The position numbers and the translations under genes are program-made. From JBEVJK01 sp040510195 (GTDB lineage Bacteria > Pseudomonadota > Alphaproteobacteria > Rhizobiales > Rhizobiaceae): a DNA stretch of 64,000 nt. Where the stretch lies: contig JBEVJK010000097.1 of NCBI GenBank assembly GCA_040510195.1, forward strand, positions 1 through 64,000, written 5' to 3'. This document shows, piece after piece, positions 53,696 through 64,000 of the stretch. Below the pieces are notes generated by a model. It was not told where the DNA came from. It ran no database searches and was given only the letters and a program-made list of their open reading frames with translations. Each line of letters opens with the position of its first letter. Within the stretch, counting starts at the first letter, position 1.

Positions 53696-54766
53696 GTGAT
53701 ACGAATCTCCATTGACGCCATGGGCGGTGACCACGGGCCCGAGGTGATCCTGCCGGCCCTGCTGAAGGTCATCGAGCGTCGTCCCGACGTGAGGTTCCTG
53801 ATTTTCGGGCGCGAGGATGCAGTGCGCCCGGTGCTCGACCGGCTCCCCAAGCTCGCCGCCGTCAGCGACTTCGTCCATTGCGAGGTCGCGGTGCGCATGG
53901 ACGACAAGCCGAGCCAGGCATTGCGCCACGGCCGCTGGAAATCGTCGATGTGGAAGGCCATCGAGGCGGTGAAGAACAACCAGGCCGACGTGGCGGTCTC
54001 GGCCGGCAACACCGGCGCATTGATGGCGATGTCCAAGTTCTGCCTGCGCACCATGGCCAGCATCGACCGGCCGGCGATTGCCGCGCTCTGGCCGACGGTG
54101 CGCGGCGAAAGCGTCGTCCTCGACGTCGGCGCGACCATTGGTGCCGACGCCCAGCAGCTCATCGATTTCGCCATCCTGGGCGCCGCCATGGCGCGTGCCG
54201 TGCTCGGTCCCGAGCGGCCGACCGTCGGCCTCCTCAATGTCGGCGTGGAGGAGATCAAGGGCCAGGAGGAGGTGAAGGACGCCGGCCTCCTGCTCCGCGA
54301 GGCCAACCTGAAGTCGCTGGACTACCACGGATTCGTCGAAGGCGACGACATCGGCAAAGGCACGGTGGACGTCGTCGTCAGCGAGGGGTTTGCGGGCAAC
54401 ATCGCCCTGAAGACGGCCGAAGGCACGGCCAGGCAGATCGCCGAATATCTCCGTGCCGCCATGAGCCGCACCCTGATGGCGCGCATCGGCTATTTCTTCG
54501 CCAAGAGCGCCTTCCGCCGCCTGAGCGAGAAGATGGACGTGCGCAAGGCCAATGGCGGCGTGTTCCTCGGCCTGAACGGCATCGTCGTGAAGAGCCACGG
54601 CGGCACCGACGAGGAGGGATTCGCAGCCGCCATCGATCTCGGCTATGACATGGTCCGCAACCGCCTGATCGAGAGGATCAAGTCCGATCTCGAGACGTTC
54701 CATGCCCGGCAGCCGCGGCTGCAGGGCGTGCCCGCGCCGGCGGGCGACGGCGAAGAACGGGAATAG
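53696..54766 (+). CDS. plsX: Phosphate acyltransferase PlsX
   Basis: A 356-residue enzyme that makes acyl-phosphate from acyl-ACP for phospholipid synthesis. The start IRISIDAMGGDHGPEVILPA is the family signature; SAGNTGALMAMSKF and VVSEGFAGNIALKTAEGTA are further conserved blocks. The start codon is a GTG at 53696, with GAG just upstream. It is followed two bases later by fabH, so the two lipid genes are in one transcript. Confidence 0.96.
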   Translation: MIRISIDAMGGDHGPEVILPALLKVIERRPDVRFLIFGREDAVRPVLDRLPKLAAVSDFVHCEVAVRMDDKPSQALRHGRWKSSMWKAIEAVKNNQADVAVSAGNTGALMAMSKFCLRTMASIDRPAIAALWPTVRGESVVLDVGATIGADAQQLIDFAILGAAMARAVLGPERPTVGLLNVGVEEIKGQEEVKDAGLLLREANLKSLDYHGFVEGDDIGKGTVDVVVSEGFAGNIALKTAEGTARQIAEYLRAAMSRTLMARIGYFFAKSAFRRLSEKMDVRKANGGVFLGLNGIVVKSHGGTDEEGFAAAIDLGYDMVRNRLIERIKSDLETFHARQPRLQGVPAPAGDGEERE

Positions 54767-54768
54767 AC

Positions 54769-55740
54769 ATGATCAGATCCGTCGTGCGCGGCGTTGGATC
54801 CGCGCTGCCTCGCCGCATCATGAAGAATGCCGACTTCGAGGGCATGGTCGAGACCTCCGACGAGTGGATCGCCCAGCGCACGGGCATCCGCCAGCGCCAC
54901 ATCGCGGCCGACGACGAGACCACGGCCTCGCTGGGGGAAGCGGCCGCCCGTCAGGCGCTCGCCGCGGCCGGCCTGTCCGGGCCCGATCTCGACCTCGTCG
55001 TGCTGGCGACCTCGACCCCCAACAACACATTTCCGGCCACCGCGGTGGAAATCCAGGAACGGCTCGGCATGCGCAACGGCTTCGCCTTCGACATGCAGGC
55101 CGTCTGCTCCGGATTCGTCTATGCGATGGCGACCGCCGACCTCTATATCCGCGGCGGGCTCGCCCGGCGCGTCCTCGTGGTCGGCTCGGAGACCTTCTCG
55201 CGCATCCTCGACTGGTCGGACCGCTCGACCTGCGTGCTGTTCGGCGACGGCGCGGGAGCCGTCCTTTTGGAGGCGGCGGAAGGCGAGGGCACCGTGGCCG
55301 ATCGCGGGGTGCTCGCCGCCAGCCTGCGCTCGGACGGCACTTACCGGGACAAGCTCTATGTCGATGGCGGCCCGTCCACCACCCGCACCGTCGGCCTGCT
55401 GCGCATGGAGGGCCGGGAGGTGTTCAAGCACGCCGTAGGCATGATCACCGACGTCATCGAGGCCACCTTCGCTCAAGCTGGCATCACGGCCGAGGACCTC
55501 GACTGGTTCGTGCCGCACCAGGCCAACAAGCGGATCATCGACGCTTCCGCCAGGAAGCTCGGCATCGCCGAGGAGAAGGTGGTGATCACCGTCGACCGCC
55601 ACGGCAACACGTCGGCGGCGTCGGTGCCGCTGGCGCTCGCGGTAGCGGTCGAGGACGGCCGCATCCGCGAGGGCGACCTGGTGCTTCTGGAGGCCATGGG
55701 CGGCGGCTTTACCTGGGGAGCGGTGCTGTTGCGCTGGTGA
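54769..55740 (+). CDS. fabH: Beta-ketoacyl-ACP synthase III
   Basis: A 323-residue enzyme that starts fatty acid chains by condensing acetyl-CoA with malonyl-ACP. The active-site triad is C113 (MQAVCSGFVYAM), H250 (VPHQANKRI) and N280 (RHGNTSAASVP). It lies directly after plsX and before ihfA, a common alphaproteobacterial order. Confidence 0.97.
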   Translation: MIRSVVRGVGSALPRRIMKNADFEGMVETSDEWIAQRTGIRQRHIAADDETTASLGEAAARQALAAAGLSGPDLDLVVLATSTPNNTFPATAVEIQERLGMRNGFAFDMQAVCSGFVYAMATADLYIRGGLARRVLVVGSETFSRILDWSDRSTCVLFGDGAGAVLLEAAEGEGTVADRGVLAASLRSDGTYRDKLYVDGGPSTTRTVGLLRMEGREVFKHAVGMITDVIEATFAQAGITAEDLDWFVPHQANKRIIDASARKLGIAEEKVVITVDRHGNTSAASVPLALAVAVEDGRIREGDLVLLEAMGGGFTWGAVLLRW

Positions 55741-55760
55741 GCCCGCTTGCGAGCGCAGTA

Positions 55761-55789
55761 TTGACCTGGCCGAACCAATTTCCTAACGT
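55761..55789 (+). promoter_or_regulatory. Candidate ihfA promoter
   Basis: TTGACC (55761-55766), 17 bases, TAACGT (55784-55789), in the 98 bases between fabH and ihfA. The leader would be about 40 bases. It allows IHF-alpha to be made independently of the lipid operon. Confidence 0.5.
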
Positions 55790-55838
55790 CGTAGCTCTTG
55801 TTTCAATTGTGTTTTTCAAAGACGGGCTGGACGCAGGC

Positions 55839-56162
55839 ATGGGGGCAAAGACGTTGACGCGCGCCGACCTCGCCGAGGCGGTCTACCGCAAGGTCGGTCT
55901 GTCGCGCACCGAGTCCGCCGAGCTGGTCGAGACGGTGCTGGACGAAATCTGCGAGGCCATCGTGCGCGGCGAGACCGTCAAGCTCTCCTCCTTCGCCACC
56001 TTTCACGTCCGCGGTAAGAACGAGCGCATCGGCCGCAATCCCAAGACCGGCGAGGAAGTGCCCATCCTGCCGCGCCGCGTGATGACCTTCAAAGCCTCTA
56101 ACGTGCTGAAAAGCCGCATTCTTCGCTCGCACCAGATCAGCAAGGCCAAGGCGGAGAAGTAG
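55839..56162 (+). CDS. ihfA: Integration host factor alpha subunit
   Basis: A 107-residue HU/IHF protein. It opens GAKTLTRADLAEAVYRKVGL; the beta-arm carries GRNPKTGEEVPI with the DNA-intercalating proline P68. With IhfB it bends DNA at specific sites. The length and arm sequence fit IHF-alpha more than HU. The MerR-type gene 113 bases downstream is a regular neighbour in this group. Confidence 0.95.
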   Translation: MGAKTLTRADLAEAVYRKVGLSRTESAELVETVLDEICEAIVRGETVKLSSFATFHVRGKNERIGRNPKTGEEVPILPRRVMTFKASNVLKSRILRSHQISKAKAEK

Positions 56163-56275
56163 CGCGCCGCAGCGGGCGCTCGTATTCTGCCTTGAAGAAT
56201 CTTGACTTGGGGCTTGAATGTTGGCCGTCAAATCGCTGAAATACTGGCGAATCGGTTAGCTAGCGGGTCGATCCC

Positions 56276-56821
56276 ATGGACAAGAGCCCCGACGCATTCC
56301 GGACCATCAGCGAAGTCGCAGAGGATCTCGACCTGCCGCAGCACGTGCTGCGCTTCTGGGAAACGCGCTTCAACCAGATCAAGCCGATGAAGCGGGGCGG
56401 CGGCCGCCGCTACTACCGCCCGCAGGACGTGGAGCTCATCAAGGGCATCCGCCATATGCTCTACGACCAGGGCTATACGATCAAGGGCGTGCAGAAGCTC
56501 CTCCGCGAAAACGGCAACCAGTTCCTGGTGGCGATCGGCAATGGCGACATGGCGGCAATCGACGCCATCGCCCATCGCAAGCAGGCCGAGGCGGAGGCTT
56601 CGGCGTTTCCCGCCCAGGGGTCGCGAGGTCCCGAAGACGAGATGCTGGTCGGCGAGCCGAAGGCGAAGCCGAGCCGCCGCTTCTTCGGCCTCGGCAAGGC
56701 CGACGACGACGGTCCCGTGCAGGCCGACGTCGGCAAGCTGTCGCGCGACAACCGGGCGCTGCTCCAGGAGGCGCTGTTCGACCTTCTGGAGTGCAAACGG
56801 CTCCTCGATCAGGTGCGCTGA
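56276..56821 (+). CDS. MerR-family transcriptional regulator
   Basis: A 181-residue protein with an N-terminal MerR winged helix (ISEVAEDLDLPQHVLRFWET at about 9-28, then RRYYRPQDVELIKGIRHML). The C-terminal part is basic/acidic and lacks metal-binding cysteines, so it is not a metal sensor. A gene of this kind follows ihfA in many Rhizobiales. The target is unknown. Confidence 0.92.
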   Translation: MDKSPDAFRTISEVAEDLDLPQHVLRFWETRFNQIKPMKRGGGRRYYRPQDVELIKGIRHMLYDQGYTIKGVQKLLRENGNQFLVAIGNGDMAAIDAIAHRKQAEAEASAFPAQGSRGPEDEMLVGEPKAKPSRRFFGLGKADDDGPVQADVGKLSRDNRALLQEALFDLLECKRLLDQVR

Positions 56822-56857
56822 CCACCCGGCCCGGGCCGTCCCGGCTTGGTTGCCGGC

Positions 56858-56875
56858 GTGAAACAAACGAAACAA
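56858..56875 (+). promoter_or_regulatory. GAAACAA 9-bp direct repeat before DUF1127 gene
   Basis: GTGAAACAA directly followed by ACGAAACAA: two 9-base units sharing GAAACAA, about 95 bases before the DUF1127 start. The same word with the same 9-base period stands before the hybrid-kinase gene, on the strand of that gene. One regulator for both is a reasonable inference. Confidence 0.5.
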
Positions 56876-56967
56876 ATCTCCCTTCGGTCAGAAAAACCCC
56901 GGAAACAGGCAGCGCGTAGACCGGTCAGGCCGCCACACGGGCGGTTTCGGACAAAGGGAGCAGCACA

Positions 56968-57156
56968 ATGTCCAAGTTCATGCCTGGCGCCTTTCGGGCG
57001 GCCATGCGGTCCTATCGGCAGCGCCGCGCCCATCGCATGGCGGTGCTCGATTTGTCGGCTATGGAAGACGCGATGCTGAGGGATATCGGCCTCACGCGCT
57101 CCAACATCCACGCCGCCGTCGAGGAACGGGTGGCGCGCGAACGGTCGATGGACTGA
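56968..57156 (+). CDS. DUF1127 small protein
   Basis: A 62-residue basic protein. After a variable start it has LDLSAMEDAMLRDIGLTRSN, the DUF1127 (YjiS) core, and ends in EERVARERSMD. Small arginine-rich proteins of this type in alphaproteobacteria affect phosphate or carbon metabolism and bind RNA in the studied cases; which applies here is unknown. GGGAGCAGC precedes the ATG. A direct repeat lies in its upstream region. Confidence 0.88.
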   Translation: MSKFMPGAFRAAMRSYRQRRAHRMAVLDLSAMEDAMLRDIGLTRSNIHAAVEERVARERSMD

Positions 57157-57218
57157 CGCGCCATGAAGAGCACCGTCACCTCGGGCCTCTTCGCCGAAGG
57201 CCGTTCCGAGCCGAGCGT

Positions 57219-57269
57219 CTCCCGCCTGAACGGGCGGGAGGGCGTCGCCCCCGGCGATGGCGCCGGGGC
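57219..57269 (+). promoter_or_regulatory. Two adjacent hairpins before the methyltransferase gene
   Basis: CTCCCGCC, loop TGAACG, GGCGGGAG (57219-57240) is a perfect 8-bp stem. GCCCCCGGCG, loop ATGG, CGCCGGGGC (57247-57269) is a 9-bp stem with one bulged C. They may end or stabilise the DUF1127 message. They also argue that this segment is leader and not coding. Confidence 0.55.
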
Positions 57270-57294
57270 GGCCACCGGCCGCTCGGCACGAGCC

Positions 57295-58242
57295 ATGCCC
57301 GAAGCCCGCTATCGCTACGCGCTGCCGCAACTCGGCGACGCGATCTTTCTGACCGACGGTGGCCTCGAGACCACCCTGATCTTCCAGGACGGCTTCGAGC
57401 TGCCGCATTTCGCCGCCTTCGACCTCCTGGCGTCGGAACGGGGCCGCCGCGGCCTGCGCACCTATTACGAGCGCTACGCCGCGATGGCGCGTTCGAACCG
57501 CCTCGGCCTGGTCCTGGAAAGCCCGACCTGGCGCGCCAACATCGACTGGGCGTCGCGGCTGGGCTACGACCGCGCGCGGTTGGCCGACGCCAACCGGGAG
57601 GCGATCGCGCTGATGGTCGAGGTTCGCGACGCCTTCGCGACGCAGGCTGCGCCGATGGTCATCAGCGGCAACATCGGGCCGCGCGGCGACGGCTACGATC
57701 CCGGACGCCCGATGAGCGCCGAGCAGGCCGAGGCCTACCATGCCGAGCAGGTGTCGACCTTCGCCGACACTGCTGCCGACATGGTCGCTGCCGTCACCAT
57801 GACCAATGTCGAGGAAGCGGTGGGCGTGACCCGCGCCGCCGTTGCCGCCAGGATGCCGGTTGCCATCTCCTTCACGGTGGAGACCGATGGCCGCCTGCCG
57901 ACCGGCCAGTCGCTTGCCGATGCCGTCCTGACGGTCGACCGCGAGACCGGTGCGGCCCCTGCCTACTACATGCTCAACTGCGCCCATCCGACCCACTTCG
58001 ACGCCATCCTCGACGACGCACCCTGGACGCGCAGGCTGCGCGGCCTGCGCGCCAACGCGTCGTCGAAGAGCCATGCCGAGCTCGACGCGGCTCCCGAGCT
58101 CGACCCCGGCGACCCGGTGGAGTTCGGCCGCCAGTACCGCGCGCTGCGACAGAAGGTGAGGGGCCTCACCATCCTCGGCGGCTGTTGCGGCACCGACCAC
58201 CGCCACATCGAGCAGATAAGGCTCGCCTGCATCGCGGCCTGA
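57295..58242 (+). CDS. Homocysteine S-methyltransferase-family protein
   Basis: A 315-residue TIM-barrel protein. It starts near FLTDGGLETTLIFQDGFELP, the family opening, and its zinc ligands are C229 in MLNCAHPTHF and the pair C297-C298 in GGCCGTDHRH. Such enzymes move a methyl group from S-methylmethionine, betaine or SAM to homocysteine. I use the ATG at 57295; a longer frame from 57163 would run through two hairpins and adds 44 residues not seen in the family. A strong terminator follows. The methyl donor is not determined. Confidence 0.82.
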   Translation: MPEARYRYALPQLGDAIFLTDGGLETTLIFQDGFELPHFAAFDLLASERGRRGLRTYYERYAAMARSNRLGLVLESPTWRANIDWASRLGYDRARLADANREAIALMVEVRDAFATQAAPMVISGNIGPRGDGYDPGRPMSAEQAEAYHAEQVSTFADTAADMVAAVTMTNVEEAVGVTRAAVAARMPVAISFTVETDGRLPTGQSLADAVLTVDRETGAAPAYYMLNCAHPTHFDAILDDAPWTRRLRGLRANASSKSHAELDAAPELDPGDPVEFGRQYRALRQKVRGLTILGGCCGTDHRHIEQIRLACIAA

Positions 58243-58275
58243 CCCCCGGCACTCCCCCTGCCGCCGCCGCGTCCT

Positions 58276-58320
58276 GCGCTCCGCCGCTCCGGTCCCCCGA
58301 GCCGCGGAGCGCTCTTTTTT
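58276..58320 (+). terminator. Intrinsic terminator after the methyltransferase gene
   Basis: GCGCTCCGC (58276-58284) pairs perfectly with GCGGAGCGC (58304-58312) across a 19-base loop that can itself pair (GCTCCGG/CCGAGC). TCTTTTTT follows at 58313-58320. It is a textbook terminator shape for the plus strand. Confidence 0.85.
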
Positions 58321-58322
58321 CG

Positions 58323-59057
58323 TCAGGAATAGATATAGCCGACGCCGCGGATCGTGCGGATCACCTCCGGCTTGGAGGGGTCGGCCTCGATCTTCTTGCG
58401 CAGGCGCGAGATGCGGATGTCGATGCTGCGATCGAAGGGGTCCCAGCCGCGGTCATGCGCCATCTCGAGCAGCTGGTCGCGGTTGAGGATCTTGCCGCGA
58501 TGCTCGGCGAACACCTTGAGCAGGCGAAACTCCATCGGGGTGATGGCGATCTCGGCGCCCTCGGAGTCGAACAGCTTGTGCACCTCGAGGTCGAGCTGGC
58601 AGGCCCCGAACGGCACCGTCTGGAGGCCGCCGCGGCCACCCGCCTGTTCGCCGGGGCGCTGCTCCTTGCCGCCCGTGCGCCTCAGCACCGCGCGCACCCG
58701 GGCCAACAGCTCCCTGAGGTCTACGGGCTTGGCCACGTAGTCGTCGGCCCCGACCTCCAGCCCGACCACCCGGTCGACGATTTCCGCCGAGCCGGTGAGC
58801 AGGATGATGGCGATGCCGGAGCGCTCGCGCAGGTGGCGGGTGAGCGACAGCCCGTCCTCGCCGGGCATCCGGATGTCGAGCACCACGACGTCGATCGGCC
58901 GGCCGGCGGCGATCAGCTCCCGCAGCGCCGGCCCGCCATCGGCAGTGGTGACGCTGTAGCCGTGACGGCCGAGATACTCCGCGACGGTATCGCGGATGTC
59001 CGGCTCGTCGTCACAGACGACGATGTGCGCGCTCTCGTTCAATGGCGTGTTCGACAA
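58323..59057 (-). CDS. OmpR-family response regulator
   Basis: A 244-residue two-domain regulator. The receiver has the acidic pocket D16-D17, phospho-acceptor D61 in VVLDIRMPGEDG and K110 in YVAKPVDL. The C-terminal winged helix (about 140-244) includes FRLLKVFAEHRGKILNRDQL and RISRLRKKIE, with RTIRGVGYIY at the end. It is transcribed 58 bases after the hybrid kinase gene, so the pair is one operon. Targets are unknown; an upstream direct repeat is a candidate site. Confidence 0.95.
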   Translation of the reverse strand: MSNTPLNESAHIVVCDDEPDIRDTVAEYLGRHGYSVTTADGGPALRELIAAGRPIDVVVLDIRMPGEDGLSLTRHLRERSGIAIILLTGSAEIVDRVVGLEVGADDYVAKPVDLRELLARVRAVLRRTGGKEQRPGEQAGGRGGLQTVPFGACQLDLEVHKLFDSEGAEIAITPMEFRLLKVFAEHRGKILNRDQLLEMAHDRGWDPFDRSIDIRISRLRKKIEADPSKPEVIRTIRGVGYIYS

Positions 59058-59115
59058 GGACCAACCCTAGAGAGGGATACCCTCGAAAGCGGCCGCGATC
59101 AACGAGTATGACCCG

Positions 59116-62802
<3,687 letters not shown>

Positions 62803-62887
62803 CCGCCGTTTCCTCATCGTCGTCCCGTCCGTGGGCCCTTGGCGCTGGGTGACGCGCAGGCCGCGCAAGGCTCAACCTAGCCGCACA

Positions 62888-62937
62888 TTGTTTCAGCATG
62901 CGGTCGGGGGCAAAGCGAATTGTTTCAACTGTTTCAA
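62888..62937 (-). promoter_or_regulatory. Three TGAAACA repeats before the kinase gene
   Basis: Read on the minus strand, 62937-62920 is TTGAAACAG followed directly by TTGAAACAA (9-base period), with a third TGAAACAA at 62895-62888. Tandem direct repeats are the usual binding form of OmpR-type regulators, so self-control by the operon is likely, though the usual period is 10-11. The same word and period stand before the DUF1127 gene. Confidence 0.5.
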
Positions 62938-62959
62938 GGCTAAAGGGCCGGCTGGCCGG

Positions 62960-63547
62960 CTAGCTGACCTCGTAGCCGACCTCGGCCGAGGCGTGCCGGA
63001 GTGCGGCCCAGAACGACCGGGCGAAGGAGCGGAAGACGATCACGTCGAACTGGTCCGCCGCCGCCCGCTGGACCAGCGCGAAGATGTCGTGATGCGCCGT
63101 GGCGAGGCCCGAACCCACCGGCAGCGCGGCCAGCGAGAAGTCGATGGCGAAGAACTTCGACAGCACCCACTCGGCCTTCCGTCCGGAAACGCGCAGCGCG
63201 GTGCGTCCGTGCGACAGGTCGGTCACCGTCCCCATGGCGGACGGCACGCGCTCGGCAATCGCGGCGGCGAGGCCCTCCTTCTGGTCGGTCACCAGGAAGC
63301 GGCCGGGCGCGAAGCCGAAGGCGCCCTTGCCCTCGGTCGCGACGCCGCCGCCGGCGCCGTCGGGCAGCTCGAGGCCGGCGACCGCAGCGATCGCCGAGAT
63401 AAGCGCTTTCTCCTCGCCCGGCCAGGCTGCCGCCTGCACGATCGACCCGGGCGCCAGCTCGGTGAGGCCGACGCCGATGCCGGCGCTGGTGTCGCCATGC
63501 GTGCCCGGCTCCCACACCGGAGCCAGCGGCGAGAGGGCGTCAACCAT
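62960..63547 (-). CDS. soxG: Sarcosine oxidase gamma subunit
   Basis: A 195-residue protein of the SoxG family. It has SHGRTALRVSGRKAEWVLSK at about 112-131 and ends in the segment SFWAALRHASAEVGYEVS. SoxG is the small subunit of heterotetrameric sarcosine oxidase (SoxBDAG), which turns sarcosine into glycine and methylene-tetrahydrofolate. Its start overlaps the end of soxA by eight bases. It is the last gene of the sox operon in this window. Confidence 0.9.
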   Translation of the reverse strand: MVDALSPLAPVWEPGTHGDTSAGIGVGLTELAPGSIVQAAAWPGEEKALISAIAAVAGLELPDGAGGGVATEGKGAFGFAPGRFLVTDQKEGLAAAIAERVPSAMGTVTDLSHGRTALRVSGRKAEWVLSKFFAIDFSLAALPVGSGLATAHHDIFALVQRAAADQFDVIVFRSFARSFWAALRHASAEVGYEVS

Positions 63548-64000
63548 GGAGGCGTTTCCCTTCCGGGTCGTAGAAATGGTGGCTCACGATCTCGACCGGG
63601 CCGTAGCGGCCGCGCAGCGGATCGCTGGTGAAGGCGCGGCCGCCATGCCGCGCCTTGCCGCCCTTGACCAGAGCCAGCGCGATGTAGCGCCCGAGCGCCG
63701 GCGAATAGCAGGCGGCAGTGATGTGCCCGATGGAATCGCGCGGATTGTCGGGATCGCTGCGCTCGACGATGTGGGCGCCGCCGTTGAGCGGCCGATTGTC
63801 GAGCGACACCACGCCGACCAGCCGGACGCGGTCGTCCGCAAGCAGCCCTTCGCGGTCCATGGTGCCCGAGCCGACGAACGGCTTTTTCTTGGACAGCATG
63901 CCGTCGAGGTAGAGATCCCGGGCCGTCGTGCGGCCGTCGATCTCGGCGCCGGTGACGTGGCCCTTCTCGATGCGCAGGGTGCCCAGCGCCTCCAGCCCGT
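63540..64000 (-). CDS. soxA: Sarcosine oxidase alpha subunit (C-terminal part)
   Basis: Only the C-terminal 152 residues lie in the window; the frame runs off the right edge. The visible part is the folate-binding GcvT-like domain: GLEALGTLRIEKGHVTGAEI at the edge, then KKKPFVGSG, SIGHITAACYSPALGRYIAL and the RYGPVEIVSHHFYDPEG end. In SoxA this domain passes the methyl-derived carbon to tetrahydrofolate. The stop overlaps the soxG start. Product name and order fit soxBDAG. Confidence 0.9.
   Translation of the reverse strand, partial: GLEALGTLRIEKGHVTGAEIDGRTTARDLYLDGMLSKKKPFVGSGTMDREGLLADDRVRLVGVVSLDNRPLNGGAHIVERSDPDNPRDSIGHITAACYSPALGRYIALALVKGGKARHGGRAFTSDPLRGRYGPVEIVSHHFYDPEGKRLHG

Overview
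Organism. The window is uniformly GC-rich and densely coded on both strands. It looks like the chromosome of an alphaproteobacterium of the order Hyphomicrobiales (Rhizobiales), probably near Phyllobacteriaceae/Mesorhizobium-type genomes. The pointers are the aapJQMP amino-acid transporter, the ppk-ppx / rnd / aspS block, a MarR-type LdtR regulator next to the L,D-transpeptidase it is known to control, sdhCDAB, the glyA-nrdR-ribD-ribE-ribH-nusB run, an H+-pumping pyrophosphatase, the CBP3-yceD-plsX-fabH-ihfA-merR run, and a heterotetrameric sarcosine oxidase. Genus-level placement is inference from gene content only. Layout. 1-4 kb is the only accessory-looking part: a Crp/Fnr-type regulator, a 3' tRNA-Glu-like scar, two tiny translationally coupled HTH-like genes, an AT-richer patch with a 3' half of a tRNA-Arg(UCU), a degenerate tandem repeat, and two small genes of unknown function, the second behind a sigma54-like promoter. 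4-13 kb holds a lone Fe(II)/2-oxoglutarate oxygenase, a GNAT enzyme, cystathionine beta-lyase, the complete aap ABC transporter, a flavin monooxygenase and an NDUFS6-like zinc protein. 13-23 kb is polyphosphate metabolism, RNase D, an MFS transporter, AspRS and a secreted protein. 23-39 kb holds ParC, BioY, a DUF1284 protein, an RND efflux pair, the N-end-rule transferase Bpt, an RDD membrane protein, a soluble transhydrogenase, HemB, a HibCH-like protein and the LdtR/LdtP cell-wall module. 39-49 kb holds succinate dehydrogenase, MsrA, GlyA, NrdR, riboflavin synthesis, NusB and an MFS protein. 49-58 kb holds the H+-pyrophosphatase, a BamE-like lipoprotein, CBP3, YceD, PlsX, FabH, IHF-alpha, a MerR protein, a DUF1127 protein and a homocysteine methyltransferase-like enzyme. 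58-64 kb holds a two-component pair (a seven-PAS hybrid kinase and an OmpR-type regulator) and the end of a sarcosine oxidase operon. How it works together. Most of the window is core metabolism: respiration (sdh, CBP3, NDUFS6-like), phosphate and energy storage (ppk/ppx/hppA), one-carbon and sulfur metabolism (glyA, sox, homocysteine methyltransferase, metC), cofactors (rib, bio, hem) and envelope (ldtP, bamE, plsX/fabH). I see no CRISPR array, insertion sequence, prophage or rRNA. The least explained signals are regulatory: a 9-bp-period GAAACAA direct repeat shared by the promoters of the kinase operon and the DUF1127 gene, a 13-bp perfect hairpin in the hppA leader, palindromes before ppk and sdh, and the tRNA scars at the left end.
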